64,000 nt of DNA from Gossypium raimondii (GCF_025698545.1 NC_068571.1:52423733-52487732); one strand, 5' to 3'. Positions 1 to 14,209 are shown, counted from the first letter of the stretch. A program made the numbers and translations. Notes: generated from the sequence alone by a model not told the origin.

Positions 1-2720
1 TTGCTTGCTGTTTTCTGGCAATACTCGCAAAAAAGTCAATTAATGAATTTAATGGCTGTCGTTTGCATAGCGATTGACATATCAAAATTCGTGTAAAGTA
101 TAGGGATTGAGAATGGTCAAATTGAAGAACATGGATAGGAATGAAGTCGGAAAATTACTTTAGGGGGGGCAGAGATGAATACTAAATCTTTTGTGATGGC
201 CAAAGTGTAATTTTACCGTTATACAAACTTATAATTTCGTAAACTTCAAAGTGACTAAAAGGCATATTTACGTGCGTGCCCTTAGCTACACCCCTAAATA
301 TAGACTAAATCTGACTTTAGCATAACATGAGATAAATAACAAAATTTAACCAAACATATTTAACAATTATTGTTTGAATCATTATTAAAATTTAAATTTT
401 AAAATGTACAATGACTAAAAATGAGTGATTTTACATTTAAAAATAAAATATATAGATTAAATCCATAATTTACACATGATATATGGACTAATAGTGAAAT
501 TTGGCTTTTTTAATTTAAATTTTCTTTTGTAAACTCAAGAATCATTTTAACATATAAAACATGTTTTTTTAAAGAAAGTTCTTTTTTTTAATTTTCTAAT
601 TTTACCAACTAATAGCAGCCCATTTAATGTGTGAATTAAATTAGTTTCGTAAGTCGTTAGGACATAAGTCTAAAAAGTGGTTCATGCAACCTTGTCAAAT
701 TACAAGACATGAAGTAGGTTTGGATATTAAAAATTTATTGTCCTTTTGACTCAATTGGTTGAAACTTTCATTTTTAAAATTTTAAATTTATAAATATAAT
801 ATTTTTATAACTTTATTTATACTATTTTATTAAAAATAAAATAATATTGTTTTAATGATTAAATAATAATTCACTAAATTGAATCGAATTTATTATATTA
901 TCAATGTTTACGTATTACTGATGTGATGGGTGTTTTTTGGCTTTTTAGCAATAGTTTCTTGATTGATCGGAATTTGTTATTAGGTTGGTCTGATGATGGA
1001 AGGTTAGGATACACTTTTAAGCAGTTTGATTAAAGTGGTGCATCTCTAATTTATCTTTAAATTCTTTCAGTGTTGCGTACTACCATTTTGTATTCCTCTT
1101 CTTTTGGGATTATTCTGCAAATGGCATTTGTGCATCATTTTATACTGTGTTATTTATCGTTTATATTGTGTATTATATTTTTACATTCTTATTGTTCATA
1201 ATTCCTATTAATAATAGTATTTTATTAAAAGAAAGTAAAGAAGAAAACCATTGGTGAAGCTAAGAATTTTATGTTTGGGTAAAGACAAAATTATAAAATT
1301 TTGAATGTTAAAATTAAAATTTGTGTTAAAAGGAATTAAATTAAATTATTATTTTTAAGAAAAGATAAAATGAATATTTTTATCTAAAATGTTTATATGT
1401 TGAGTAGAATTGAATTGTGAATTGATTCTAAAAATTTTCCGACCTTATACTTGCTCAATTGTCTTGTTTTAATGTTTAAAAATAGTTTTTATAATTAGAT
1501 TTAAATAAAATATTTTAAAATTTATTTAATTTGATTTGAACTGAAATAAGGAAATTCAAGATTAAAATTGATACCTAAACCTTAAAGAGTATATATATAT
1601 ATATATTTGAACAATCTAATTATAAGTTCTGATCATATCTATTTTCTTTTACACAATACCTAGAATTATTCATAGCCCCTCCTCAACCCATAATTAGGAG
1701 GATAATATGCTTTAACACACTCAAACCCACATCGTCATGTATTGACAACAATATTCATACTAATCGAGCTAATATTCAATCGACTTAAGAAATATATATA
1801 TGTGTGTGCAAGTTTAGTTAAAGTGTTATGTCACGTTTTAGTTCTTTAAATAGGAGTATATTTTGGTTGAAACTTTAAATATTTACGTTTGCCTTATTTC
1901 ATTATTTAGTTCTCTCTTTAGTCTAGGGCAAAGTCGAGAATATTTTTAGAGGCATCGAGAAAAATTATAAAATTTAAAATTTAATTTTTTATTAAAAAAG
2001 CATAAATTGAATTATTAATATTTTAAAGGGTCAAAAATAAATTTTCTTATTAATCGAAAAAGCTAAAAAAACTTAAATTGAACAATTAATTATTAAGTGA
2101 AGCTAAAACTAAAATTATTCCTTTAATCAAAGGAGCTATGCCCATTGCTTACCCATATGTATTATTGTGACGTGTGGGTCTCTGTGTTACCATGTGTATA
2201 TGTTATATGTAGGTTCGATTTGGTTATTCATCTGTTGTGTTTTGTACAGAGGTGAATTTAAAGGGGGCATGCAAGGGGCTTGCATAAAAAAATTGTTATT
2301 CAAGCCCTTAATAAAGGATTAAATTATAAATCGATATTTGATGAAATTGTACTATGACCCTTTAAATAAAAAGTTTACTGTCTTTTTAAAACCAATAAAA
2401 TTATAAATTAATACACGATAAATTTATATTTTAACATTTCAATTTTTATAATTCAATTTTATTCTTAATAAAATTCTAAATTCGCCTCACTTTGTATTGG
2501 TACGGTTCTTTGTTATAAATACACAACGAAACTATAAAAAAGCATACTTAACAAAACATAAAGGATAGGAATAAAAGGAAAATTAGCCATTAATATTTTA
2601 TATGTTATAGACTTGTAGGCTTTTAGGTATTAATTTTTTTACATGTAAATATAAAAGAAATATCCATTTCCATTCATGCCCATACTTTTTAAAAGCTAAT
2701 TAAATTAGTTGTATATGTAG
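1..2720. other. Gene-free AT-rich intergenic DNA
   Basis: I see no coding exon here. The stretch is very AT-rich, with short poly-A/T runs, a short AT dinucleotide run near 1590-1606, and decayed repeat debris. Text such as the G-rich run near 163-170 and the purine-rich piece near 2255-2290 looks like the worn ends of dispersed repeats that recur elsewhere in the window. One SINE-like relic lies at about 1655-1795 and is listed separately. Confidence 0.6.
1655..1795 (-). mobile_element. tRNA-derived SINE relic, copy 1
   Basis: Read on the minus strand, this has an RNA polymerase III box A-like motif (revcomp of 1761-1772, TTAGCTCGATTA) followed about 30-40 bases later by a box B-like motif (revcomp of 1720-1733, GATGTGGGTTTGAG). 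The same order and downstream text (a stretch resembling TTATCCTCCTAATTATGGGTTG) recur at 35530-35665 and 50388-50515. Two degenerate promoter boxes plus three dispersed copies fit a tRNA-derived SINE. The ends are not sharply visible. Confidence 0.5.
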
Positions 2721-3034
2721 AAAAAAAAGTTATTTGGTTAGATAGGTTGGTTTTTTTTGATAATTTAAGGAAATAGGTCATTTTTTGAGAGAAAGTGTGA
2801 AGGCGCATCCAATTGGGTGAGCTTTTTGCACAGTTGGCAGGGAAAGCATGCCCAGTTGAATGCATTTTTTTTGGAATTTTCAAAAAACACCTTTAGCTGA
2901 ACGTGCTTTCCTTGACATGTTAGTAGAAAGCTCACCCAACTGGACGGATTTTCATACTCTTTCTCTAAAAATGACGTATTTTTCTATATTTTCAAAAAAT
3001 CGATCTATTTAGTCAATTAAAATTTTTTTTTTTA
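2721..3034. mobile_element. Foldback MITE with arms of about 150 bp
   Basis: The left half (from about 2721) and the reverse complement of the right half (to about 3034) align along most of their length. Both carry the core CAATTGGGTGAGCTTT or CAGTTGGGTGAGCTTT, preceded by AGAGAAAG and a GTCATTTTT block. Only about 35 bases separate the arms, so a single strand would fold into one long hairpin. No transposase is encoded. I could not identify a convincing target duplication, so the superfamily is open. Confidence 0.65.
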
Positions 3035-5890
3035 CATATATGACTAATTTAACCAAAATTAATAGGGTCCCACTTTTAAATATAATTTTAAGTGATATCT
3101 TACGTGCAAAATTAGGAAAAATGGGGTCCGCATATATCCCATAAAACGGGTCGGGTTGGACCTGTTTGGGTCCCTCCGAAGATTAAACCCCATACGTTTT
3201 ATCCGAATCAAGCGGCCGAGACTCAAAGATGGCTAATTACGTGGTTAATCGTTATATAATGACTTAAAGGATGAAAATTGGACACGTCATCATGTTTGTG
3301 GGACCCTGTTTCTTATCTGTTTTAATCATATGTGATAACGTTCTTGATATGTAAATGATCCAACGCTTAGGCAGCCTTTTATGGATAGTAATCATTGTTA
3401 AAGTTTTTGGTTAGCTCACCCAATTTGATATGGAGGTGTTGATTTCATGGATGGGTGTTTACTCCAATTTCAATTTATTTATTTTTAATTAAATTTAGAA
3501 TTGTTTAAGGTTAGGTTACTAGCTCGAGCCTAAAAACTCACTTAAAATATAAGAGAGTTCGAATAAAAATATAGGATTCGAAAAAATGGATTTGAGCAAA
3601 AAAAAATTTAAGCTTGTTTAAAAATATGAACAAGACTCAAGCTCCAACTTTCAAGTTTGAGCCTTGCCCGACCCGGTCCTATTTCTACTTTTATAATATG
3701 TGTTTTATTTTATATTTATATATTATTTAATTTATATCATATAAAATTAAATATATGATTATATATAATACTATAATGTAAAACATTAAAAATATATATT
3801 AAGTTGTTTATGTGTAAATTTTAATAAAATATATACAAATATTAAATTAAAGATAATATGTTATTTTTAAATAATACAGATTGGGTCCAAGATGAGCTTA
3901 AACTAATCATCTATAAATATGAGTAGACTTGAGCAAATTTTAATGTTTATATTTTAGATCTAATAAGACCTAGACAAACATAAAATATACTAATATCATA
4001 TATAAACCTAATTTATAAATATTTCTATTTAAATTCGAATAATATCAAGTCAAAATTTTAGAACCGAACAAATCACCCATTCCGTGAACAAGTCTAATTG
4101 GACCAGCTTCCAAATCATTAGGTTGCCAATTTCCTTTGTTCATAAGAAAAGAAAAGAAAAAATAACATTGCCAATATCCTCAATTCATTGGGGGGGACCA
4201 TTTTGTTCGTGAAGAATCGTGTGGGTCCTTTTAACGTGGACTTGATTGAAATTAAAATTAAAAAAAAAAAATCAAAGTTGCTTTTTATTTTTTCTTCGAT
4301 GGAAAAGCAAAGACAAGTTGTTTCCTTAAAGCAAAGAGTGGAATGGTGTACCAAATTTCATTCATCTTCCTATGGGTTAAGTTGTAAAATTAAGAAAATT
4401 TAAAGGTTGCTAAAGATATCGATGTTAAAATGAATTGAATGATTAATATTTTGGAGGGGGCAAAAATAAAATTTCCCATTAGATGATTATATCATTTAAT
4501 GAAAGGAAGGCCAAGACTCCTACTTGACCTTTAGCTCTGCCTTCTTGTGTGCATGAAAATATTGATTCGATAGTGAAATGATTTATATGATTCAACTCGA
4601 GTTTAATAAAATAACTCATAATTCGAATAATTATTTATTATTTTAAAATTTTATTTAAATTTAAATATAAAAAATTTAACATCTTATCCAAATTCAACTA
4701 TTCATTTTTATTTTATAATAAAAACCTTCAATTATTTATTTAAAAACCCAATTTTTTATCATAAAAATCATTTTCATGGGTTTGTCTTAATTCCATGCAT
4801 TGAAAAGTAAGTTTTGGGAGCATAAAATAGAATATAATTTCAAATCTCAAACTTTTGTTTGTGTTAATGTTTTAAGACGAATGAGTCTAACATTTGTTTT
4901 GCTTTCATTTTCACATGAAATATTATTATTCATTCTAGATGTGGACGGCTAAATAAAATCAAAAGATTAAGAGAGTGGAGGAAGGTCCAAACTTTTTAAT
5001 AAAATTCTAATTTAATCATATCTGGAATTATCAATAAATTTAGTGAACAAATAATTAGCGGTGAAGCCAAAAAAATACAAATTTAAAGGGTCAAAATTAA
5101 AAATATTGTGTTAAAAAATTAAATTAAATTATTTGTTTTCTAAAAGAGCCAATTTTTATTTTATTTTTACGTTTAATTAAAAGCTTAAAATACTTATATT
5201 TAATATTTTATTTTTGGAGGACTAAAATAATCATTTTCACCTATTCACATTTGGTGCATATAAAAAAAATAGGGTTCAATGATTTTAGTCCATTTTGTAT
5301 AATGTAAAACCAATCATGCATTCTTTATATAATTTTAACATGTTTTAAGACTATGCACATCATCTTGCAATATAAAATTTTTCAAAAAAAAGGACTTAAT
5401 TCAAAGTTAAATAATATAAAATATTTGATCTTGGGAGTTTAAAGGGTCATATTTTCAATGCTCAAGACTCGTGATGAGTTTACTATTACCCTAATAACAA
5501 TGGGCTAATTTCATTAGGTGCCTTCAAACTATAGTCAAATTTCTAAATTGATCCTTAATTTCAAACTATTGGTCTTATATGTAATGTCAACAAATAATTC
5601 AAAATTTTTAAAAATTTATGAAAAGTTCATAAAGATTTAAAAAAATAGTATGTCTTGAATGTGGGTTGTCACATGAGTTGTAATGTTTAAAAATTTAATG
5701 TTTTAGTCAATATTTTTGTTAAAAAAATAATTTAACTCTTTTAGAAAGGTTGATGGTCAAATTCCACTCTTTTTAAAAAGTTGAGAGCCAATTTTAGCTA
5801 AAAAAAAAAAGAATAAGGGCTAAATTGATGAAAGTTGTAAACAGTGAAGGCAAAATTGACATTATGCCACAAAAGTATTAGTAAGATTTT
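3035..5890. other. Gene-free intergenic DNA with repeat debris
   Basis: No exon is recognisable. About 3490-4095 has a dispersed-repeat look: phrases at its left end (GCTCGAGCC, TTGCCCGACCCGG) and right end (CCGTGAACAAGTCTAATTGG) have counterparts at 32930-33305 and 48401-48926. About 4440-4540 and 5035-5230 resemble a worn repeat also seen near 13255-13510 and 47690-47930. The short reading frames near 4118-4403 on both strands overlap each other and look non-coding. Confidence 0.5.
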
Positions 5891-7675
5891 GGATAAACAA
5901 CATTTTTAGTCACTTATGTATAGTTTAAATTACGTTTTGGTTACTGAAATTTAAAAAATTACTATATGGTCACTAATATTATTGATTTGTTACATGATGA
6001 TCACTGAGCCATTACCTACTGATAACAATGTGAGGGTAATCTGGCATTGACGTAAACAATAATTTTTATTTATTTTCCCTTTTCTTCCTTTTCACGTGAA
6101 CTTTTTCCCCTTCTTTTTCTTCTCCTCTTCTCTCTCTCTTATTCTCCTCCTTGTCCTTCTAATAGTTGTCATTCCTCTTCTTCTCAAAGTCTTCTTCAAC
6201 CTATTCTTGATGCGAACCCGAGGGGTAAACTCTTTCGATTTCAAGACTAATACAAACAAGGATGGTAAATTTTATTAAACTAAATTCACTAAAGTTGTTG
6301 CTTTTCAAGTCAATAACATCAAACACAACATATTTTTTTATGAGATTTGGGCATTTCTTAATTGAGTTGTCTTATTATGTATTGAAAGTTGTCTCTTAGC
6401 TTCGGAATGCACTTTGAAACGTTTAATTTAAGTTTAAGAGTTCAAGTTATAACTATTTTAGCGAAGACTACACAAGCAAAAAATTTTGGACAACTTCGAT
6501 ATAAAGTTTTTTTTTTTTTACCTTGAATATGAGTGTTTTTGAGTTGAAGGTTTTGGAAGTCTCTTTAGTCACCAATTGTTATTCTTTAGGCTTAAGTTTT
6601 ACAGTTTTAGGTCACTTAGAAATTTGTTTAAGCTGGTTATGTGTGTTAAGAGATTAAGCATGCGGTTAAATAGTTGTTATAATAGTGGTTTGTTAGTTGA
6701 GTGATTGTAGTTGCTTTAATTTGGTATGAGTGGTCAAAGAGTCTCTCACTATTATAGATAGTCTTTGTAAGCTTGTGTATTCCTTTAGCCATTTATGGTT
6801 AAAAGAGAAGTCATAGTTCACTTTTATTTTCTCTTAGTTTTTTTATTAACTTCTCTATTTCATCTCTTCTTCTTCTTGGTTCATTCTCTTTAATTTGTTT
6901 ATGAACCAAGATTTCAACAATCTGAATGTTAGAGATTGTGTGACCCGTATCTTGTAGGCAATATAAGGGGATTTGTGGTGGGCTACGGCCTCGGGCCGAA
7001 CGGACCATACAATACAAGTTGAATCCATATAGAACTATTATTTTTCTATTTGACTTTGATTAGAAAAGGGTTTTTCAACCCTGTAGTCGAAACTCTTATT
7101 GTATTATTCGTTTTTCAACATTGGTGAATTTTTCCTCCTCTGCCCGTGGTTTTTTCCCGAAAGGGTTTCCATGTAAAATCTGTGTGTTCTTTTTTCTTTT
7201 TTTTTGCTTTGCGATTGTTCTACCACCATTATCGACGTTTATTATAACACTGAACTTTTCTTTTCGCTTTGATGGTGCAAATTATAATAGATGAAAGCAA
7301 AAGACTTTTTTAATTCTACTTGACTCTTTTGAATTTTCACCAATTAGAACTCGGTTCTCCTCAATTGATGCAAGATAAAACAATGGTGGTGGGGAAGTTT
7401 GATATAACATGGAGTAGGGAGATTAAGATGATGCCTTTTAGAGTTGGAAGAATAAGAAGAGAGAAAAAATAAAAAAGGAATGAAAGGAAAAATAATAATA
7501 ATAATATTATTAATAGTCATGTTAGATTGTCGTCACACCATTAACGACAGGTAATGGCTTAATGACTATAACGTAACAAATCGATAACGTTAGTGATCAT
7601 ATAGTAATTTTTTAAAATTTGATGACCAATATGTAATTTAAACAATACATAAGTGACTAAATTTGTAGTTTACCC
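5891..7675. mobile_element. Long-TIR DNA element, possibly Mutator-like, non-autonomous
   Basis: The first about 150 bases (5891-6040) match the reverse complement of the last about 130 (7545-7675). Shared phrases include AGTCACTTATG, GTCACTAA and GGTAATGG. The ends read GGATAAAC and GTTTACCC. The flanks TAAGATTTT (5882-5890) and TAAAATTTA (7676-7684) match at 7 of 9 positions, consistent with a worn 9-bp target duplication of the Mutator type. The interior (6041-7544) encodes no transposase that I can see and carries a copia-LTR-like fragment. The class assignment is inference. Confidence 0.55.
7060..7260 (+). mobile_element. Copia LTR fragment (U5-like)
   Basis: The block TGCCCGTGGTTTTTTCCCGA at 7141-7160, followed by AAGGGTTTCCATGTAAAATC, resembles the U5 end of Tnt1-type Ty1/copia LTRs. 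Upstream (about 6600-6900) the text also looks LTR-like, with TTGTAAGC and CTTTAGCC phrases and pyrimidine-rich runs. It lies inside the inverted-repeat element at 5891-7675, so it was either captured or inserted there. No gag or pol reading frame is attached. Confidence 0.5.
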
Positions 7676-8171
7676 TAAAATTTAGGAGGGTTATTTAATT
7701 TATTTAACATGTCAAACTCTTGCCATGCAATTACGTTAGGCGTGTTTAAAAATTTTGATTCATGTATTTTAAATATACTTTATATCAAATTGAACTAACA
7801 TTTAATATCCAAGTTGATGGTTGGATTAGCAAAAGATCGATTGATGTGATAATACTTTAAAGATTCACTTACAATATTTTGAAGCTTGGAAACTAATTTA
7901 AAATTTAGATCGTAGTTTAAGAACCCTAGTGTATTTAATCTTAAGTTTTTTTTTTTTTTAATAAGGGGCCGAGGATGGAGATTATTTTAGGATTAAACTC
8001 GAAATTGGTATCAATATTTGAGCATAAATCATTTGTTACTTCGCCTATAATCCAATCGACACAATTCTATAATAGTAATTTAAACCCTAATTCATTATTA
8101 TCTTATACTAAAATTAAAGATAAAGAAGCAAAAGATGGAGATAAATGGTTATTCATTCATTATTTTTTATT

Positions 8172-8477
8172 TGTTAATATAACTTTTAGCTCATGAATTT
8201 CGCAATTAGGTCCACTTTTGTACCTATATTTTTTTTATTCATTTTGGTACATAAACTTAACAACTAGATCCATTTTAGTCATTAAACTTGAATTCCATCA
8301 AAATTTGAAGGTGTGGCACAATGCCACATCATTAAACTTTTCCATTTGTCAAGTCCATGGACCAAAATGACTAAATGAGCTTAGTTGCCAAGTTCAGGTA
8401 CCGAAAGTAGATAAAAAAAATATAGGTACCAAAAAGGACCTAATTACAAACTTTAAGGGCTTAAAGTTATATTAACC
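8172..8477. mobile_element. Small foldback MITE
   Basis: The left arm, starting GTTAATATAACTT, aligns with the reverse complement of the right arm ending AAGTTATATTAACC. Both share AATTAGGTCC, GTACCTATATTTTTTTTAT and TTTGGTAC-type phrases. The element is about 300 bases, non-coding and AT-rich. Similar phrases occur in partial form near 21590-22135 and 40285-40420. Confidence 0.55.
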
Positions 8478-11400
8478 TTTTTTTTCAATTTACTAGTGAT
8501 TTTTTTTTAGAACTTATCCAAAAAAATCCAATGGCAAGCTGATGACTTGTCGTTTTCTTACAGGAAGCCGGTTGAAAAGTATGTCATTGGTTTCGGTTAT
8601 CCAACTAATTTTGAGGTTGAAATGTTGATGGGATATTGGAGTAAGCCAAAATGGAGAAGAGTTTTTGAGTGCAAAAAACAACCAATACTTATGCAATAAT
8701 TTATAGACAAGATTAAGATTATATTCTCTTAACCAAAGACATGATTTTTGACATCAAATCCATTATAGTTTGTGTTTGGTAATGAAGGTTTAACTAACAC
8801 TTAATTTACGTTGTTCAAATGTTTATTTCTTTGGTTTAGTCTCTAAATTTTATGAAAGTTATAGATTTAGTCTTTATCTTTTGATTTAATCAATTTTAGT
8901 TGGTATATTTTTGAATCGTTCAATTTTATCCCTAATCCAAATAGTAGCAATTAAATTTATTTGGTTAAATTCAATTACTAGTCATGTACTATGCATATAG
9001 TTGTAGATTTAATCTATATTCTTTAATTGAATCATTTTAAGTCCTTATGCTTTTCAGATTTTGAAATTTTAGTCTTGACCTAAATGACATTCATTAATCC
9101 ATTAACCGGCTTTTTAGGGAGTAATATGTAGAAATAACAAATTAACATGACATTATATATACAATAATACGTTTGCCATGTTAGATTTTAGAAATAACAG
9201 AACTTAATGAATTTAACAATTATCGTTTGATGATGACTGAAATCTTAAAATTGAAATGTATAAAGACTAAAACTGATCAAATTAAAGTATAGAGACTAAT
9301 TGCATAATTTAACTTAAAAATTTTAATTATTTAATTTGAGTTCCAACAGTGTTAGACTGTCCCAAACTAAAAAAAAAAAAAAATCTTGTCTAACATCCCA
9401 ACCAGACCAGCTGTCTGGTCCATAGACTGGTCTTAATTAGTTTATGGTGGCAAAAATAAAAGCAGAAGATGTTGTTCTTACAACATGGTTGGTTATGGTT
9501 ATAATGGGTACAGCTTTACTTGACATTGAAACTACTTTGCGATTTTATTTGTTCAACTACCGCTAGTTGTTGACTTCCCCCAAAAACGAAAAATCAAACA
9601 GTCTAAAGCTAGTTTTTGCCTTCTATTTGACGATTTTGTTGCATTTTGTAACCAATTTTGTTCCAAGTACTTGGTTAGTTTGTGTCTTCTATTGGATCAG
9701 TGGTTAAATTAGTTAAAATATTGATTCATTAGTCTGATCAGTCTAAAAGGTTCGATTAAAAAATCACTAAGAAAAATATCAAAAAATATTAAAAGCCAAT
9801 TCAACTAATCTGTACTAATTCGTGACTCAATCAGTTTGAAGTTTTTTTTTTTTTGATCGATACCTTGACCAATTCCTAGTTCAATCAATCCAACTTTCCC
9901 AATCCTATTCAGATAACCATACTTATAAGTGACAAAATCTTAAAGAGCTAACTTTATGTTATGGACAAATCGATCGAGCCGGAATACAATTGGGACCAAA
10001 GCGTATCATCTACCTTTAAGTTGTGGATTGTGCCACATGGAACATTAGTTAGCCATGTCTTCTCCATATGTTAAAGACATGTTGCGTAAATGGGTGAAAG
10101 TGTTTGTTTGTAAGGAAAATTCTTTGTAATTGTTTCAAAGTTTAACCAACTTCAAAGCATCATTCATGATTAATGACCATAACAAAAAATAAATTGAAAT
10201 TTGGGTGAGGGGCGAATTCAACAAATTTAATTATAAATTTTCCAGAGATTATAATTTTATTATTTTTGAATGAATTAAAGATTATTTCTTTTTCATTTTA
10301 GAGGACAAAATATATTTTTACTATATATTTATTTATAATTATAATAGTATTAAATTAATTTTTTTGAGAGCCAAAACCTCTGTTTGTCCTCTCAAATTTA
10401 CCTCAGATAATCTTTTAAATATATAAAACTAAATAAAATAAAATAAATCTTGTATTCAATATTCATATTTGAAACTTAATTGATTTTGAATTTAAAAATG
10501 AGATATTTCTAACACTTGATTTCAACTATTAATTAAAGTAATAATTAGAAAATGGACAAGCATTTCCTAGACAAGCAAATTTAAAATTATTACAGCTAGT
10601 TGGGTTCAACTCAAATCTCTGGAAGATCTTTGATTGACTTTAAATATGATAATAATATACTAATAATTTTGGTGTTCTTCTTAATCAAATTTCTATCGGA
10701 TTCTTTTGAGAAATATAAATACACAATTTTTATTGTTTTTGAAATCGGATTGACGATCGAACTGATTTCGATCAAACCATCAATTTAGTTTCAATTAAAT
10801 AAATTATTAAAATTTCATAAAAATTTTAAAAAATATATTTTCAATCGGTTTTTATCGCAGTTTGTATTAATTTATAAGTTAACAAGTTCTTTTCCTTCCT
10901 CTAAACCTATGTTATAACTAATTTTCGATCCAATTAATCCAATCTACGTCTCTATTCCGATTACTAAAGTGCTTTTAGGGTTTTCAAACTTTTAGGCAAA
11001 GACCATCCCCATGTTTTACCAGTAAAATTAATAATAATTGAGAAAAAAAAAAAAGAAGAAGACAGAAGCCACTTCATCCAGTCAACATGTACACACAGCA
11101 ATTTAATTAAATCAGCTTTAGAGTAGGCTACCTAATGGGGAAGTTTTAAAATAGGTTGAATTTTGGTTTTCATCCTTGAACTATACTCAATTTAGGATTT
11201 AATCCCTAATTTTTAATTTGACATAATTTGACCCAATGTTATTCGTTAGTCCAAACCATCAACACCGTTGCAAAATCTTATTAGTTGATTGAAGTGGATT
11301 ATAAAAAAAAAAAAATCTCAAAACTTGAAATTTGAAATTCTTTATGTAAAATGTGAAATTATGGAGCTCCAAGTACTTGTTTTCCACTAATGTGTCATTT

Positions 11401-13809
11401 TAGGGGGAAAAAAATACCAACTCAACCTCATAATTAGGATTTTTTTAAATATACATATATACACATTTGATTAAGGCATAACATTGATAATAATAGGAAG
11501 ACCAAACTATGTAAAATTAAAATAAAAGGATTAATTTTTCAAGTTGAATATAATATAGGGATGAACACCATCATTTAACCCCAAAAATAGGGGTCTAAGT
11601 TGAAACTTGCATCCATCTATATCTCACCATGAACAACCTTCGTGGCATGGGTCCATTATTGTAGTCCAGACTGGCAGAGATAAAAAAAAAACAAAAAACA
11701 AAAGGATTAATATAATGGTGAAATGTTAAATTGCTCCCCCTTAAAATTAAAATCCAATTCTAGCCTCTCTAGAATGAAAATTTCATAATCTAATCCTTCA
11801 AAAATTATAAAATTTTACATTAATACAATAATAAAATTGCATTCTAACTCTCTCAAAATTTTATAATTTAAATCTAACCCTAAAAGAATTGGCCTAGGCA
11901 TAGTATCTGTTATATGTATATAATTAATGCAATTGGGTCCACATTTCATGAGAAAATCTTAGTTTTTTAATGACAACTTATGATGTTTTTGTCTGAAGGA
12001 TAAGAATTAAAAGAAAAAGAAGAAGACATGCTTTATCATTGCTTTATCATTCCAAGTCATGCATATAAGAGCTTCCTTATCTTTTATTTGTTATCATCAT
12101 TTTATGAGTTTGACACGTTTGATAATCTCCATGGGGACTTGTACATCATATAAAAGTTTGCCCTCCAATCACTTACCAATTCTAAAATTTGATTCCGAAT
12201 CGATTCAATTAAATCTGATTTTATCATTAAAAAGTTAATAAGAATCTAAATTTTATAAATGTAAATATGAAATGATCTAAATTCCGAATGACTCAAAACT
12301 TGGAATAACCTTAAACAAACAACTTATAAAATCTGACTAAAATGTAACCCGAACCTAATATGACCTGCCTTAATTAGTTAAACCTAAACTCAATTTAACC
12401 CATTCAATTAAAAGGTCCAATTATAGTGATTGTTAGATATTTTATGTTGACGTCACGATTAAATCTGGAGTCAAGTAAAATCGATATCAAAACGGGAGGC
12501 AAAATATGTTAGTGTTGTTTTTACCACATACAAGATTTGAACTTGAGATCCTGCTTAAGGGATATAGACTTTCTTATTACTTGACTTAATAGAAGCCGGT
12601 ATATTTAATCGAGTGATAAGAAATTCAATGTGTTTGGGGATTATAAAAACTAGGGTGGGAAACTGCGGAGTGTTGTTGAGGCTCATAATGCAAGTGGACA
12701 AGGGTCAAATTTTTTGGTTACAGGACACATTTGCCATTGGACTTAAGTCCAACAAAAAATTAGAAGATCATTTAAGAATAAATGGTCTTTTAGAGTGAGA
12801 ATGGCCCAATTTAAGACTAAGTTCTGTCAAGGTCTAATTCGTCCTTAGTCCCTATAATTTTTTATCTTTTGAAATTTAATTCTTTTATCTTTAATTTTTT
12901 TAGTCCTTTACTTGCTCGATTTAAAAATTAAAGTTTAATCAATAACACTGCTATCTAATTTCCACTTAATTTGAATGTGTTATCAGTTGGATTTTAATTT
13001 TATAAATAAGGTATTTGAATATTAAAATGTTATATTTTCAAAATTAACAAAAATTCATTAACAATTGTATCATTTGGCCTTTAAGTTTTAAATAAAAATT
13101 AGATAAACTAAAATCTTAAAATTAAATTAAAATAGACTAAATTTTAAACGTTGGAAGAGTAAAAAGAAGTAGTAATAATTAAATGGCCTTCGCATCATAG
13201 GTTAAGAATTAAATTAGTGACCACAATATTGTATTTAGGGATGAAAATGGATAGAGGTGAAGTCAAGGGGGTCAGTAGGGCTAAGGCCCTCTAAAATGGG
13301 AAAATGTCACTTTGCTACTTTAAATTTTATTTTATTGTAATTTAGTAAATGGTTAAATTGCAGTTTAACCTCCAAAATGATAAAAATTTTGATTTAATCT
13401 TTCAAAATTGATAAAGATACAAGCTAATACAATGGTGAAATTGTAAGTATCTCTCATAAATGTATATAACTCAATTTTGTCCCCAAAAAGAAATAATTTC
13501 TAGCTTCGTCCTTGACTAAGAATAAAGTAATTTTATATATTCGAATATTAGAGATTCAAATAATATTTGGTTCTGGATACTCTAGCTATTAATCATCAAA
13601 TATCCCTCATCCAAATTCGTTTTACTTTTGTGGATAACAAACTCTAATATTGTATATTTTAATTATATGAATCCAATAATTGAATCTTCATACTATTATT
13701 AATATTATGCCTTGATCCAAATCACTAACACAATCGAGAAATTCTATTAGTTGGGTTTAAGAAAAATCAAACTAGAATTCTTTTTCAAATGATAAATTGA
13801 TAAAAGAAA

Positions 13810-14030
13810 GCGATTAATATACTATTTAGTATATGAAATTAGTTTCTATATTCAATTTGGTACTTGAAGTTTTTTGCATCTTGATTAAGTACCAATGTCT
13901 TTTTCACTATATTACATGTGTCAAACATTCACTGGGCCAGTGCACGTGTTAAACATTTATTGGGTCACATGATGCCGGGTACTAAATTGAACAATATAGC
14001 TAAATTCAGGTACCAAATGATATATTAACT
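13810..14030. mobile_element. Small foldback MITE near the first gene
   Basis: The left arm (ATTAATATACTATTTAGTAT, then TCAATTTGGTACTTGAA) aligns with the reverse complement of the right arm (TTAATATATCATTTGGTACC, then GTTCAATTTAGTACC). It is about 220 bases and non-coding. It ends about 180 bases before the ATG of the gene starting at 14210, so it sits in that gene's likely promoter region. Confidence 0.5.
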
Positions 14031-14209
14031 CATAGAAAACAACTATTTTGATAATCATAGATTAACGTTCAATTCCCCAGGTTTAGGAGCCAAAAACAAA
14101 GAGCTTGGATTGTTGAAACTTGAAAGTGCAAATCAAAGTTTGAAAAATTAGATTCAAAGGGGGTTAAATAAAACAAACAAGAAAAACCCTTTAATTTACT
14201 TCAAGGAGA

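Larger units (their letters stand above)
7676..14209. other. Gene-free intergenic DNA upstream of the first gene
   Basis: I found no exon with a conserved-looking protein in this 6.5 kb. It contains two small foldback repeats (listed separately) and worn dispersed-repeat text around 8830-9310, 10200-10420 and 11700-11900. A repeat near 13255-13510 recurs in pieces at 34960-35150 and 47690-47930. A GTTCAAATCT box B-like motif occurs on the minus strand near 12535-12545, but with no convincing box A. Confidence 0.5.

Noticed and set aside
4118-4403. Overlapping frames on both strands (78 and 71 residues)
   Set aside because: They overlap each other, are rich in Phe, Lys and Ser from poly-A/T tracts, and have no splice or family support.
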